A stretch of DNA of 64,000 nucleotides from Aureimonas altamirensis (GTDB lineage: Bacteria > Pseudomonadota > Alphaproteobacteria > Rhizobiales > Rhizobiaceae), in NCBI RefSeq assembly GCF_001463885.1, contig NZ_BBWQ01000012.1, positions 1 through 64,000 of the forward strand, in the 5' to 3' direction. This document shows, piece after piece, positions 40,725 through 48,857 of the stretch. Every line of letters begins with the position of its first letter. Positions within the stretch are counted from its first letter, which is position 1. A model generated the notes under the pieces. It was not told where the DNA came from. It saw only the letters and a list, made by a program, of their open reading frames with translations, and did no database searches. The position numbers and the translations under genes are program-made.

Positions 40725-41540
40725 ATGACCGCACTCTCCCTGACCCGCCGCACCCTTTTCGCCACTTTGGCCGCGCTGTCGGCCGCCGCGGCCATGCCGC
40801 TGTCCGCCGCGCAGGCGCAGGACGCCATCCGCATCGGCGTCATGGCAGGCGAGACCGAAGAGGTGTTCAAGACCGTCGCCGAGCAAGCTGCCAAGCAGGG
40901 CCTGACGCTGACGATCGTACCCTTCTCGGACTATATCCAGCCCAACGAGGCGCTGGCCAATGGCGAAATCGACGCCAATGCCTTCCAGCACGGCCCCTAT
41001 CTGGAAGCGCAGATCCAGCAGCATGGCTATGCCATCGAGCCGGTCGGCTACACGCTGATCCAGCCCATCGGCCTCTACACCCGCAAATACGGCAGCGTTG
41101 CCGAAATTCCGGACGGTGCGCAGATCGGCATCCCGAACGATCCGTCAAATGGCGGGCGGGCGCTGAAGCTGCTGGAACATGAAGGTCTCATCAAGCTGCG
41201 GCCCGATGCCGGCGTTCTGGCAACGGCCATCGACGTGGAAGAGAACCCGAAGAACATCCGGATCCAGGAGCTGGACGCCGGTATCGTCGGGCGCGCCATC
41301 GACGATCTCGACGCCGCCGTGGTCAACACCGACTGGGCCTTCAAGGCCGGCCTGACCGCCGAAGGCGACCGGATCGCCATCGAGCCGCTGGAAGACAATC
41401 CCTACCGCAACTTCATTGCCGTGCGCAGCGAGGACAAGGACAAGCCCTGGGTGAAGACGCTCGTCTCCTCGTTCCAGAACCAGCCCGTCGCCGATGCGCT
41501 GGAAACGGTCTACAAGGGCACCACGCTTCCCGCATGGTGA
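40725..41540 (+). CDS. metQ: Methionine ABC transporter substrate-binding protein
   Basis: A 271-residue NlpA/MetQ-family binding protein for D/L-methionine. The signal segment SLTRRTLFATLAALSAAAAMPLSAAQAQ has a twin-arginine-like start and no lipobox Cys, so it is likely a free periplasmic protein rather than the lipoprotein seen in E. coli. Mature hallmarks are IRIGVMAGETEEVF, NEALANGEIDANAFQHGPYLE and IGIPNDPSNGGRALKLL. It overlaps metN by seven bases. Order is Q-N-I. Confidence 0.95.
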   Translation: MTALSLTRRTLFATLAALSAAAAMPLSAAQAQDAIRIGVMAGETEEVFKTVAEQAAKQGLTLTIVPFSDYIQPNEALANGEIDANAFQHGPYLEAQIQQHGYAIEPVGYTLIQPIGLYTRKYGSVAEIPDGAQIGIPNDPSNGGRALKLLEHEGLIKLRPDAGVLATAIDVEENPKNIRIQELDAGIVGRAIDDLDAAVVNTDWAFKAGLTAEGDRIAIEPLEDNPYRNFIAVRSEDKDKPWVKTLVSSFQNQPVADALETVYKGTTLPAW

Positions 41541-42589
41541 GCCCGGGTCACTCCGACCAGACATCGCACGCCCGGCCGATCCTGCGATTGGCCGGCGTCT
41601 CCAAGCGTTTCGGCACCCATGCCGCCATCAGCGATATCGACCTGGCGGTCGGCAAAGGCGAGATCGTCGGGATCATCGGTCGCTCCGGCGCCGGAAAATC
41701 GACCTTGATCCGCTGCATCAACGGGCTCGAGAAGCCCGACAGCGGCACGGTCGAGGTTGAGGGCCGCGCCATCGAAGGCCTGTCGGAAACGGGGCTGCAG
41801 CCGGTGCGCCGGCGTATCGGCATGATCTTTCAGCACTTCAACCTGCTTGCCAACAAGACGGTCGCCGAGAATGTTGCCCTGCCTTTGAAGATCGGCGGCC
41901 ACGGCCGCGCCGCCCGCCGGCAGCGCGTGGCCGAGCTTCTGGACCTCGTCGGCCTGACCGGCCGTGAAGACCGCTACCCGGCGCAGCTTTCCGGCGGGCA
42001 GAAGCAGCGTGTCGGCATTGCCCGCGCGCTCGCGGCAGACCCTGTACTGCTTCTGTCGGACGAGGCGACTTCGGCCCTCGACCCGGAGACGACCGAGCAG
42101 ATCCTGAGGCTTCTGGCCGACATCAACCGGCGGCTCGGCCTGACGATCGCGCTGATCACGCACGAGATGGATGTCATCCGCCGCATAGCCGGCCGTGTCG
42201 TCGTGCTGGATGGCGGGCGTATCGTGGAACAGGGCGAGACCTGGCGTGTCTTCGCGGCGCCGACCGCGCCCGAAACCGTCGCGCTGTTGTCGTCCGTCAT
42301 GCCGGAAGCACCACTTGGCGACGGCGGCGCCTTGCCTGCGCTGACCGAGGGAGAAACGCTTCTGCGGCTGGACCTCGGCGGCGAGAATGCCCGAAAGCCC
42401 TTCCTGTCGGAAATCGCGTTGCGCCATGGCGCCTCGGCGCGCATTCTTGGCGGCGGCGTGGAAGACGTTCAGGGCCAGCCCGTGGGGCGGCTCTTCATCG
42501 GCGTGACGCCGCGTGCGGCGGCCGAGCTGCCGGACGTCATCGCTTCCCTGTCCGCCTATGCCCTGCGGGTCGAGGTGATCGCGCGATGA
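41534..42589 (+). CDS. metN: Methionine ABC transporter ATP-binding protein
   Basis: A 351-residue ATPase. Walker A GRSGAGKST near 49-57, Q-loop MIFQHFNLLANKTV, signature LSGGQKQRVGIARAL and Walker B VLLLSDEATSALDPET; the Asp-Glu-Ala-Thr-Ser spelling is typical of MetN. A C-terminal NIL-like domain (about residues 265-351) carries the regulatory methionine-binding site that inhibits transport in the E. coli complex. It overlaps metQ by seven bases and metI by four. Confidence 0.96.
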   Translation: MVSPGHSDQTSHARPILRLAGVSKRFGTHAAISDIDLAVGKGEIVGIIGRSGAGKSTLIRCINGLEKPDSGTVEVEGRAIEGLSETGLQPVRRRIGMIFQHFNLLANKTVAENVALPLKIGGHGRAARRQRVAELLDLVGLTGREDRYPAQLSGGQKQRVGIARALAADPVLLLSDEATSALDPETTEQILRLLADINRRLGLTIALITHEMDVIRRIAGRVVVLDGGRIVEQGETWRVFAAPTAPETVALLSSVMPEAPLGDGGALPALTEGETLLRLDLGGENARKPFLSEIALRHGASARILGGGVEDVQGQPVGRLFIGVTPRAAAELPDVIASLSAYALRVEVIAR

Positions 42590-43245
42590 ACCAGGCGCTG
42601 TACGACCTGTTCCTGCGTGCGACATGGGAAACGCTGCTGATGACCGGCGCTTCCGGCGCGGCATCGCTGGTGGTCGGCCTGCCCATCGCCCTGGTGCTGA
42701 CGCTGACGGCGCGGGGCGGCATCATGCAGAACCGCGGCGTCAACTGGGTGCTGGGCGGCATCGTGAATGCGCTGCGCTCGGTGCCCTTCATCATACTTCT
42801 GGTGGCGCTGATTCCCTTCACGCGCTTTGTCGTCGGCACGTCCATCGGCACGTGGGCGGCCATCGTGCCGCTGTCCATCGCCGCCATTCCCTATTACGCC
42901 CGCATGGCCGAGGTTTCGCTGCGGGAGGTGGACCCGAACCTCGTCGAGGCGGCGCGCGCCATGGGTGCGACACGCTGGACCATCGTCCGCGAGGTCCTGG
43001 TGCCGGAGGCCCTGCCGGGCCTTGTCGCCGGCTTCGTGGTTACCCTGGTCACGCTGATCGGCGCGACGGCCATCGCCGGGGCCATAGGCGCCGGCGGGCT
43101 GGGCGACCTTGCCATTCGCTATGGCTACCAGAGGTTCGAGACGAACGTCATGATCGCGGTCGTGCTGGTTCTGGTGGCCATGGTGTGGCTGCTCCAATGG
43201 GGTGGCGACCGGCTCGTGGCGCGGCTCGACCATCGCAAGTCGTAA
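42586..43245 (+). CDS. metI: Methionine ABC transporter permease
   Basis: A 219-residue, five-helix permease of the MetI family. NRGVNWVLGGIVNALRSVPFIILLVALIPFTRFVVGTSIG and the EAA loop EAARAMGATRWTIVREVLVPEALPGLVAG are diagnostic, as is the closing GAIGAGGLGDLAIRYGYQRFETNVM region. ATGA overlap with metN. Last gene of the methionine importer; 90 bases separate it from ppa. Confidence 0.96.
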   Translation: MNQALYDLFLRATWETLLMTGASGAASLVVGLPIALVLTLTARGGIMQNRGVNWVLGGIVNALRSVPFIILLVALIPFTRFVVGTSIGTWAAIVPLSIAAIPYYARMAEVSLREVDPNLVEAARAMGATRWTIVREVLVPEALPGLVAGFVVTLVTLIGATAIAGAIGAGGLGDLAIRYGYQRFETNVMIAVVLVLVAMVWLLQWGGDRLVARLDHRKS

Positions 43246-43335
43246 GCCGGGCGCGCTGTTGGCGATTTCCCTTCGTCGCGAAATGCGCTAGTGGCCAAGG
43301 CCGAGAAACAGTTTCCAATTTCAAGGATGTGCCCA

Positions 43336-43872
43336 ATGAAGATCGAGGCGATCCCGCGCGGCAAGAACCCGCCGGAAGACATCAACGTCATCATCGAAGT
43401 TCCGGTAGGCGGCCAGCCCATCAAGTACGAGATGGACAAGGCGTCAGGCGCGCTCTTCGTCGACCGCTTCCTCTATACGCCGATGGTCTATCCCGGCAAT
43501 TACGGCTTCATGCCGCATACGCTGTCGGACGACGGAGACCCGATCGACGTGGTCGTCTGCAACACGCGCCCGCTGCTGCCGGGCTGCGTCATCGCCGTGC
43601 GCCCCATCGGCGTTCTGGTGATGGAAGACAACAAGGGCCAGGACGAGAAGGTGATCGCGGTTCCTTCGGCCGACATGACCCTGCGCTACGAGAAGGTGCG
43701 CGAGCACACCGACCTTCCGGAAATCACCCTGAAGCAGATCGAGCACTTCTTCCAGCACTACAAGGATCTGGAGCCCGGCAAATGGGTGAAGATCGGCGAA
43801 TGGGGCGGCTCCGAGCATGCACGCCGGCTGATCCTCGAGGCTATCGAGCGCTACGAGGCTTCGAGCAAGTAA
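43336..43872 (+). CDS. ppa: Inorganic pyrophosphatase (family I)
   Basis: Cytoplasmic enzyme hydrolysing pyrophosphate, 178 residues. The active-site region [47 protein letters not shown] contains the family Asp triad and the Glu/Lys ligands. ATG 43336 (MKIEAIPRG) follows AAGGA at nine bases. Converges on a secreted-protein gene with six bases between stops. Confidence 0.97.
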   Translation: MKIEAIPRGKNPPEDINVIIEVPVGGQPIKYEMDKASGALFVDRFLYTPMVYPGNYGFMPHTLSDDGDPIDVVVCNTRPLLPGCVIAVRPIGVLVMEDNKGQDEKVIAVPSADMTLRYEKVREHTDLPEITLKQIEHFFQHYKDLEPGKWVKIGEWGGSEHARRLILEAIERYEASSK

Positions 43873-43878
43873 CCGGCC

Positions 43879-44442
43879 TCACTTGAGGGCGGGCATCAAT
43901 TCGTCGCGTGTCCGGGCGGACACGCGGCCGACCGCCTCCAGCGTATCGACGCCACAGCGAAAGCGCGGGGCCACCGCATCGGCGGCCTCGCGCGCCAGTT
44001 CCATCGCCGCGCTGTTGGCTGCGACATCCACGAAGGCGGCCAGGCACCCCGGACCGGCAACGCCGCCGGCTTTCACCACTGCCAGAAGATCATCCGTACC
44101 GCTGCCCGAAGGCCTCGGAAAACGATAGCGCACGATGCCGGCCAGCGGCCGGTTGCCGGCGATGCGCCATTCCATGGTGCGGCCCAGAATATGCGGCAGA
44201 CGGAATGTCGGCGATCTGCCTTCCGGGACACCCACCGCGACGCGCCAGCTCCCCTTCTCTTCCTCGGACACGAAGACATCCGTACCCGGCAGCCCGGCGC
44301 ATCGCCATGCCGCTTCCGAAAGGGCCTCGCACCGGTTCAGGAACAGGGGCGTGGCGGCGGTGGTGATGCTGTCCCGCGCGGGAGGCGCCTGCCCGCCGGC
44401 TGCCGTCATGGCCAGAAGCGGGACAAGCAGCCAGTGCATCAT
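43879..44442 (-). CDS. Secreted protein of unknown function, 187 residues
   Basis: The product begins with a signal peptide (MHWLLVPLLAMTAAGGQA). The mature part has four cysteines (NRCEAL, WRCAGLPG, GPGCLAAF, FRCGVDTLEA), consistent with two periplasmic disulfides. I do not recognise the family. It is transcribed from the region shared with the YggT gene, which lies 35 bases upstream on the same strand, so the two may be cotranscribed. Codon usage looks normal for the window. Confidence 0.7.
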   Translation of the reverse strand: MMHWLLVPLLAMTAAGGQAPPARDSITTAATPLFLNRCEALSEAAWRCAGLPGTDVFVSEEEKGSWRVAVGVPEGRSPTFRLPHILGRTMEWRIAGNRPLAGIVRYRFPRPSGSGTDDLLAVVKAGGVAGPGCLAAFVDVAANSAAMELAREAADAVAPRFRCGVDTLEAVGRVSARTRDELMPALK

Positions 44443-44476
44443 CGCAAACGCCTCCTATGCGCCCATGGCGCCAGGG

Positions 44477-44773
44477 TCACATGCCGAGCAGGACCGGCGC
44501 AATGGAGTATATGATCAGTTGCTGCAGGAAGAAGATGCCCAGAAGGACGACGAGGGGCGACAGGTCGATACCGCCGAGATCGGGCAGCACGCGACGGATG
44601 GGCCGGTAGATCGGCTCGGTGACGCGATACAGGAATTCACCGATCATGCCCACGAACTGGTTACGCGGATTGACGATATTGAAGGCGAAGAGCCAGGACA
44701 GCACGGCGGACGCGATGATGATCCACCAGAGGATATTGAGGATAAGCAGTACGAGCTGAATGACTGCGAGCAT
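44477..44773 (-). CDS. YggT family membrane protein
   Basis: A 98-residue protein with two hydrophobic regions, matching one YggT repeat: LVLLILNILWWIIIASAVLSWL, then the conserved NPRNQFVGMIGEFLYRVTEPIYRPIRRVLPDLGGIDLSPLVVLL. ATG 44773 (MLAVIQLVL) gives the family length. YggT/YlmG proteins are linked to division-site and osmotic functions, but the biochemical role is unclear. Confidence 0.92.
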   Translation of the reverse strand: MLAVIQLVLLILNILWWIIIASAVLSWLFAFNIVNPRNQFVGMIGEFLYRVTEPIYRPIRRVLPDLGGIDLSPLVVLLGIFFLQQLIIYSIAPVLLGM

Positions 44774-44857
44774 GGGGATGTAAGCCTCGTGGAAACGACG
44801 GCTCTCCTGTAGCGCATCGGGACCCGTGTCGGAAAGCACCGCTTCGTGACATCGCGC

Positions 44858-44886
44858 TTGACAGCCGGCGGGCCAGCGCACTAGAA
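44858..44886 (+). promoter_or_regulatory. Sigma-70-type promoter of the tRNA gene
   Basis: TTGACA (44858-44863), 17-base spacer, CTAGAA (44881-44886), placing the start of transcription about 14 bases before the tRNA. Confidence 0.75.
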
Positions 44887-44906
44887 GCCCACTCGAACAG
44901 GTGGAC

Positions 44907-44982
<76 letters not shown>

Positions 44983-45191
44983 GTTCCTCCCCATGACAAT
45001 GCTCTCCGAATCTTCCGATTTTGCGGTTCGACCCTCGTTGGTCCGGTGAGATCGAATCCGCCTGCAAAGGCCTGCCGAAACACGATCCTCCTATCCTTCA
45101 GTCGAACATAACTCCGAAACGCGTGAGGGCTTGCGAGGAAGTCGAACTCCGTTCGATGCCTGCCCTCGGCCTGCAACCGACCGGTCTTTGT

Positions 45192-45220
45192 GATAAGAAT
45201 ATTTGTGAAATATTCTTATC
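45192..45220. promoter_or_regulatory. AT-rich palindromic operator of parDE
   Basis: Perfect inverted repeat: 13-base arms GATAAGAATATTT and AAATATTCTTATC with a GTG spacer, 33 bases ahead of the parD ATG. It is strikingly AT-rich for this genome. Type II antitoxins such as ParD autoregulate from palindromes in this position, so operator function is likely. Confidence 0.7.
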
Positions 45221-45252
45221 TTCGCTATGATCGCGGGAGACAGGAGGCTGCG

Positions 45253-45522
45253 ATGGCAACCATGACTATCTCCCTGCCCGATCCGATGAAGGACTGGATC
45301 GAGGCTCAGATCAAACAAGGTGAATATGCCAGCACGAGCGATTACGTGCGCGATCTGGTCCGAAGGGACCGTGAGCGCCGTTCACATCCCGAGCTGACGC
45401 TGAACGATCTCAAACGCATCGTGATGGAATCCCGTGAGAGTGGTGTCAGCGATCAATCAGTATCGAGCATCATCGCCGACGCCAGGAAAGCGGCGCGGGA
45501 AAAAGGCTTGCTGAGTGAGTAA
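45253..45522 (+). CDS. parD: ParD-family antitoxin
   Basis: An 89-residue antitoxin with a ribbon-helix-helix N-terminus (MATMTISLPDPMKDWIEAQIKQGEYASTSDYVRDLVRRD), the CopG/ParD DNA-binding fold. A variable toxin-neutralising C-terminus follows. An excellent AGGAGG lies seven bases before the ATG. It overlaps the toxin gene by eight bases. Probably represses its own operon by binding the palindrome upstream. Confidence 0.93.
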   Translation: MATMTISLPDPMKDWIEAQIKQGEYASTSDYVRDLVRRDRERRSHPELTLNDLKRIVMESRESGVSDQSVSSIIADARKAAREKGLLSE

Positions 45523-45805
45523 TTATGGCCTCACCAAACGGGCCAGAGATGATCTCTTCGACATCTTTCTCTTCGGGTACGGAAAATTCGGCGAGCGGCA
45601 GGCCGAAGCATATGCCGCCGACCTCGAGCATGTTTTCCAGCTCCTTGCCGAGAATCCCCGACTGGGGCGCAATGCCGACGTTATCGCAGCAGGCGTTCGC
45701 CGTTACGAGCATCAGTCCCACATCCTCCTGTACCAGGAGATGCCGTCCGGCGTGCTGATCCTCGCCGTCGTACACAAGAGCAGCGTCCGACGGCTCTCAC
45801 TGTAG
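45515..45805 (+). CDS. parE: ParE/RelE-superfamily toxin
   Basis: A 96-residue toxin of the ParE branch: YGLTKRARDDLFDIFLFGYGKFGERQAEAYAADLEHVFQLLAENPRLGR at the start, then VRRYEHQSHILLYQEMPSGVLILAVVH near the end, the usual spacing of the family. ParE toxins poison DNA gyrase. The start is GTG 45515, inside the end of parD, so synthesis is coupled to the antitoxin. Complete and apparently intact. Confidence 0.92.
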   Translation: MSNYGLTKRARDDLFDIFLFGYGKFGERQAEAYAADLEHVFQLLAENPRLGRNADVIAAGVRRYEHQSHILLYQEMPSGVLILAVVHKSSVRRLSL

Positions 45806-45986
45806 ACTCTCCGTACAACCACCGCAGTACCAAGCCCGGCGGTTTCCAACCGTATTGCCATGGGCCGCACAGTCGCAGCCGAAATTGCTAGCCTCGACCG
45901 TTAATTTTGCCGGAACCTGCGTCTGTCCGCGCACTTTCTCTCGCATGGATCGGCCACCCGGCCGGATCAGGTGAAGGGATCATCAC

Positions 45987-46505
45987 ATGGCTACGGAAAA
46001 GACGCTCGCGGATGCGTTCCACGAGACCTTGAAGGACGTCTACTACGCCGAGAAGCAGTCGGTGAAGGCGCTGAAGAAGTCGGCCAAGGCCGCCGAGGCG
46101 CAGGAGCTGAAGGACGCATTCACCAAGCACGGCGAAGAAAGCGCCGAACAGGTCGAGCGGCTCGTTCAGGTGTTCGAGATCATCGGCAAGACGCCACGGG
46201 CAAAAACCTGCGAAGCGATGCAGGGCATCACCTCCGAGATGGAGGAAGACCTGGAGGATTTCGCCGGAACGGACGCCGCCGATCAGGTGCTGATCGGCTG
46301 CGCACAGGCGGTCGAGCATTACGAGATCGCCCGCTACGGCCTTCTTAAGACCTGGGCCGAGAAACTCGGCTACACCGACGCCGTGCCGCTTCTGGAGCAG
46401 ACGCTCGAAGAAGAGAAGGCAACGGATGCACTGCTGAGCGAGATTGCCGACGGCCTGTCCTACGGAGACACCGAAAAGCCGGCCGCCAAGCGCAAGTCGG
46501 CCTGA
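45987..46505 (+). CDS. DUF892 ferritin-like protein (YciE/YciF type)
   Basis: A 172-residue helical protein of the DUF892 family, which has a ferritin-like four-helix bundle. Conserved parts: LADAFHETLKDVYYAEKQSVKALKKSAKAA, KHGEESAEQVERLVQVFEIIGKTPRAKTCEAMQG and AAQAVEHYEIARYGLLKTWAEKLG-like helices with Glu and His residues placed as a di-metal site. Family members are induced by general stress in Proteobacteria. ATG preceded by GAAGGGA. Closed by its own terminator. Upstream GGAAC-N17-CTTT is only a weak EcfG-type match. Confidence 0.92.
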   Translation: MATEKTLADAFHETLKDVYYAEKQSVKALKKSAKAAEAQELKDAFTKHGEESAEQVERLVQVFEIIGKTPRAKTCEAMQGITSEMEEDLEDFAGTDAADQVLIGCAQAVEHYEIARYGLLKTWAEKLGYTDAVPLLEQTLEEEKATDALLSEIADGLSYGDTEKPAAKRKSA

Positions 46506-46535
46506 CGGCAGTTCAGACAGGATATGCTGCAAGCG

Positions 46536-46560
46536 GGAGGGGCCTTTGGCCCCTCCTTTC
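46536..46560 (+). terminator. Rho-independent terminator of the DUF892 gene
   Basis: A perfect 9-base-pair stem (GGAGGGGCC and GGCCCCTCC, TTT loop) followed by TTTC. Confidence 0.85.
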
Positions 46561-46571
46561 ATGTATGCGTT

Positions 46572-46817
46572 CTATTTTCTGGGCGTCGGCGACAGCGGCG
46601 TGATGCCGCCTTCGTCCGACGCGCGCGGATCCGCGCCGGCCTCCGTATCCGTATCGGTAGAAGCGGCCGCAGGATGATGTGCATCGTTGTCGGGAGAGCC
46701 TTGCGTCCTGGCGCCGATATCGGGCGCTGCCACAAGATCCTCCTTCTCGGCACGGCGGTCCGCCTCGGGCGACTGGCCGAATGAGAAGATACGATTGAGT
46801 AAGCTTCGCTTGGCCAT
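46572..46817 (-). CDS. Small acidic hypothetical protein, 81 residues
   Basis: Minus-strand frame MAKRSLLNRIFSFGQSPEAD, then a hydrophilic, Asp/Ala/Pro-rich, probably disordered tail ending SPTPRK. Third codon positions are GC-rich as in neighbouring genes. There is no good ribosome site at ATG 46817. A GGAAC-N16-CGTA element lies about 75 bases upstream. It fills most of the otherwise empty 482-base gap between the DUF892 and Crp/Fnr genes (46506-46987). No family recognised; could be spurious. Confidence 0.45.
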   Translation of the reverse strand: MAKRSLLNRIFSFGQSPEADRRAEKEDLVAAPDIGARTQGSPDNDAHHPAAASTDTDTEAGADPRASDEGGITPLSPTPRK

Positions 46818-46891
46818 CGGCTATGTCGATCCAATCTTGTCGGTTGCTGATGAAGCGGGAGCCACTGGACCACGCCGTCTCACAGTTCATA

Positions 46892-46916
46892 TACGACCAC
46901 CTTACCCGATCGTTCC
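46892..46916 (-). promoter_or_regulatory. Possible EcfG (general stress sigma) promoter
   Basis: On the minus strand GGAAC (46916-46912) is followed after 16 bases by CGTA (46895-46892), one base from the alphaproteobacterial EcfG consensus GGAAC-N16/17-CGTT. It points at the 81-residue frame starting at 46817. Confidence 0.35.
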
Positions 46917-46987
46917 CGAAACGCTCGGGCGCTCCCAGGTGGAGCGAAGGCCCGGCAACCGAAGAGCCTGTAAACAGGGAGGCAGAA

Positions 46988-47791
46988 TTGGTTTCACCAG
47001 TCGTCGCAAAACTCCTTCGTGGAAACACGCTGCCTCAGGCGGATTGCGATCTTCTCCACGCCGTCGTCGGTGCGGGACGCCGCCTGCCCCCCGGCACCGA
47101 GATCATCAACCAGGGCGATGCGGCCGAGTTCGTGCATCTCGTGCTCGAAGGCCTCGCATATCGCTACAAGCTGCTGCCGAACGGCAAACGGCAGATCATC
47201 GGGTACCTCGTGCCGGGTGATTTCTGCGATCTCTACACCTTCGTCCTGGAGCGGATGGACCACAGCATCGCGGCACGCAGCGAATGCGTCGTGGTCAGGC
47301 TGAAGGAAGCGGACATAGCGATGCTGACGGAGCGGCCGGCACTGGCGCGGGCTTTGTGGTGGTCGTCGCTTGTCGATGAAGCGATCCTGCGGGAATGGCT
47401 TTTGAACGTCGGGCGCCGCGAGCCCGACCGCCGGGTGGCGCATATCGTCTGCGAACTGTTCTTCCGGCTGCAGGCCGTGGGCCATGCCAGCGGCAACAGT
47501 TTCCAACTGCCCGTGACGCAATCCGAACTCGCCGATACGGTGGGGCTGACGACGGTATCGGTCAATCGCGCGCTGCAGATGATGCGCCGAGCCAACCTGA
47601 TCACCCAGGTGGGCCGTATCATTACGATCCCCGACATTCCGGCGCTGACGGCCTTTGCCGATTTCGACCCGGCCTACCTGCATTTCAAGACCGCCGGAAA
47701 GCGGCTGGAGAATCCCTCTCAGGGCCGTTCGCTGGCGACGGCCGGGCTCGGAGAAACCCCCGCCCGCAACCGGGAACATAAAGCGGTATAA
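46988..47791 (+). CDS. Crp/Fnr-family transcriptional regulator
   Basis: A 267-residue regulator with an N-terminal cyclic-nucleotide-like sensor domain (GTEIINQGDAAEFVHLVLEGLAYRYKLLPNGKRQIIGYLVPGDFCDL). The C-terminal helix-turn-helix is TQSELADTVGLTTVSVNRALQMMRR (about 177-201). Fnr-type iron-sulfur cysteines are absent. I place the start at TTG 46988, six bases after GGGAGG; the frame is open far upstream but homology begins here. It precedes the manganese catalase gene on the same strand by 145 bases and may control it, by inference. Confidence 0.9.
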   Translation: MVSPVVAKLLRGNTLPQADCDLLHAVVGAGRRLPPGTEIINQGDAAEFVHLVLEGLAYRYKLLPNGKRQIIGYLVPGDFCDLYTFVLERMDHSIAARSECVVVRLKEADIAMLTERPALARALWWSSLVDEAILREWLLNVGRREPDRRVAHIVCELFFRLQAVGHASGNSFQLPVTQSELADTVGLTTVSVNRALQMMRRANLITQVGRIITIPDIPALTAFADFDPAYLHFKTAGKRLENPSQGRSLATAGLGETPARNREHKAV

Positions 47792-47936
47792 CGGAATTTG
47801 CCCGGTACCGGCGGTATTTTGCCTTTGGTGGCGATTACCCGCCGCGAAGGCGGAACGGCCCATCCGTGACGACGTAGCCCCTTGTAAGGCGCTCCTGCAA
47901 AACGCGGGCGGGCGCCCCCATCCGAAGGGGATTTTC

Positions 47937-48818
47937 ATGTTCTACACTGACGGTAAACTTCAGTTTCCGGTACGCGTCGAGAAGCCGAACCCGCTCTTCG
48001 CCAAGGCGCTCCAGCAGGCGATCGGCGGCGTTGAAGGCGAAATCCGCGTCGCCATGCAGTACATGTTCCAGGCGTTCGGCGCCCGGGGCCCGGCCAAGTA
48101 CCGCGACATGCTTCTGAATACGGCCACTGAGGAACTCGGCCACATCGAGATGCTGGCGACCGCGGTTGCGCTCAACCTCGAGAAGGCGCCGCTGTCGCTG
48201 CAGGAAGACGTTTCGGCGGATGTCGCCGGCGGCGCGGTGCTGAACGGCATGGACATGCGCCATATCCTGTCAGCGGGCCTTGCCGCGATGCCGGTAGATG
48301 CGAACGGCATTCCGTTCGACATGTCGCATGTCTACGCCTCGGGTAATATCGCCGCCGATATGTATGCCAATGTCACGGCGGAAAGCTCGGGCCGCGCCCT
48401 TGCGGTGCGCCTCTACAACATGACCGACGATCCCGGGATGAAGGAGATGCTCTCCTTCATGATCGCGCGGGACACGATGCACCAGCAGCAATGGCTGGCA
48501 GCCCTTGAGGATATGGGCGGCGAGACGGCAAACCTGCCGATCCCGAACTCCTTCCCGCAGTCGGAAGAGAACCAGAAATACTCCTACGCCTATTTCGGCC
48601 ACATGGTCGACGGCTCCATCCCGGAAGGGCGCTGGACATCCGGACCTGCGATGGACGGCAAGGGCGAGTTCTCGGCCATGCAGTCCGAGGCGATGGGCGG
48701 CAAGCCTTCGCTTGCACCGGCCCGCCCGGACGGAGGAGCGCAGACCGGCCAAACCTCGAAGTCGGGCACCGAGGGCATCATCGGAAGGGTCGAAGGCGCG
48801 ATCGAACGGAACTTTTAA
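47937..48818 (+). CDS. Manganese catalase
   Basis: A 293-residue di-manganese catalase that dismutates hydrogen peroxide without heme. Ligand-bearing helices: GGVEGEIRVAMQYMFQ, LNTATEELGHIEMLATAVALNL and MLSFMIARDTMHQQQWLAAL, supplying the Glu/His set. The opening MFYTDGKLQFPVRVEKPNP and the SYAYFGHMVDGSIPEGRW region are typical. The tail is Gly/Ser-rich. ATG 47937 follows AAGGGG. Probable partner in the stress block with DUF892 and the dehydrogenase 39 bases downstream. Confidence 0.95.
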   Translation: MFYTDGKLQFPVRVEKPNPLFAKALQQAIGGVEGEIRVAMQYMFQAFGARGPAKYRDMLLNTATEELGHIEMLATAVALNLEKAPLSLQEDVSADVAGGAVLNGMDMRHILSAGLAAMPVDANGIPFDMSHVYASGNIAADMYANVTAESSGRALAVRLYNMTDDPGMKEMLSFMIARDTMHQQQWLAALEDMGGETANLPIPNSFPQSEENQKYSYAYFGHMVDGSIPEGRWTSGPAMDGKGEFSAMQSEAMGGKPSLAPARPDGGAQTGQTSKSGTEGIIGRVEGAIERNF

Positions 48819-48857
48819 GGCGGCGACGCCGAGCAAACGAAGACAAGGAGGCTTCCT

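Noticed and set aside
45023-45040. GCGGTTCGACC repeat of the tRNA-Ala T-arm just downstream of the tRNA, as a possible attachment-site remnant
   Set aside because: Only nine or ten bases match, the repeat is not at the tRNA 3' end, and no integrase gene is present.
45912-45937. EcfG-type promoter ahead of the DUF892 gene (GGAAC-N17-CTTT)
   Set aside because: The -10 element lacks the conserved G, so the match is too weak to list as a feature.
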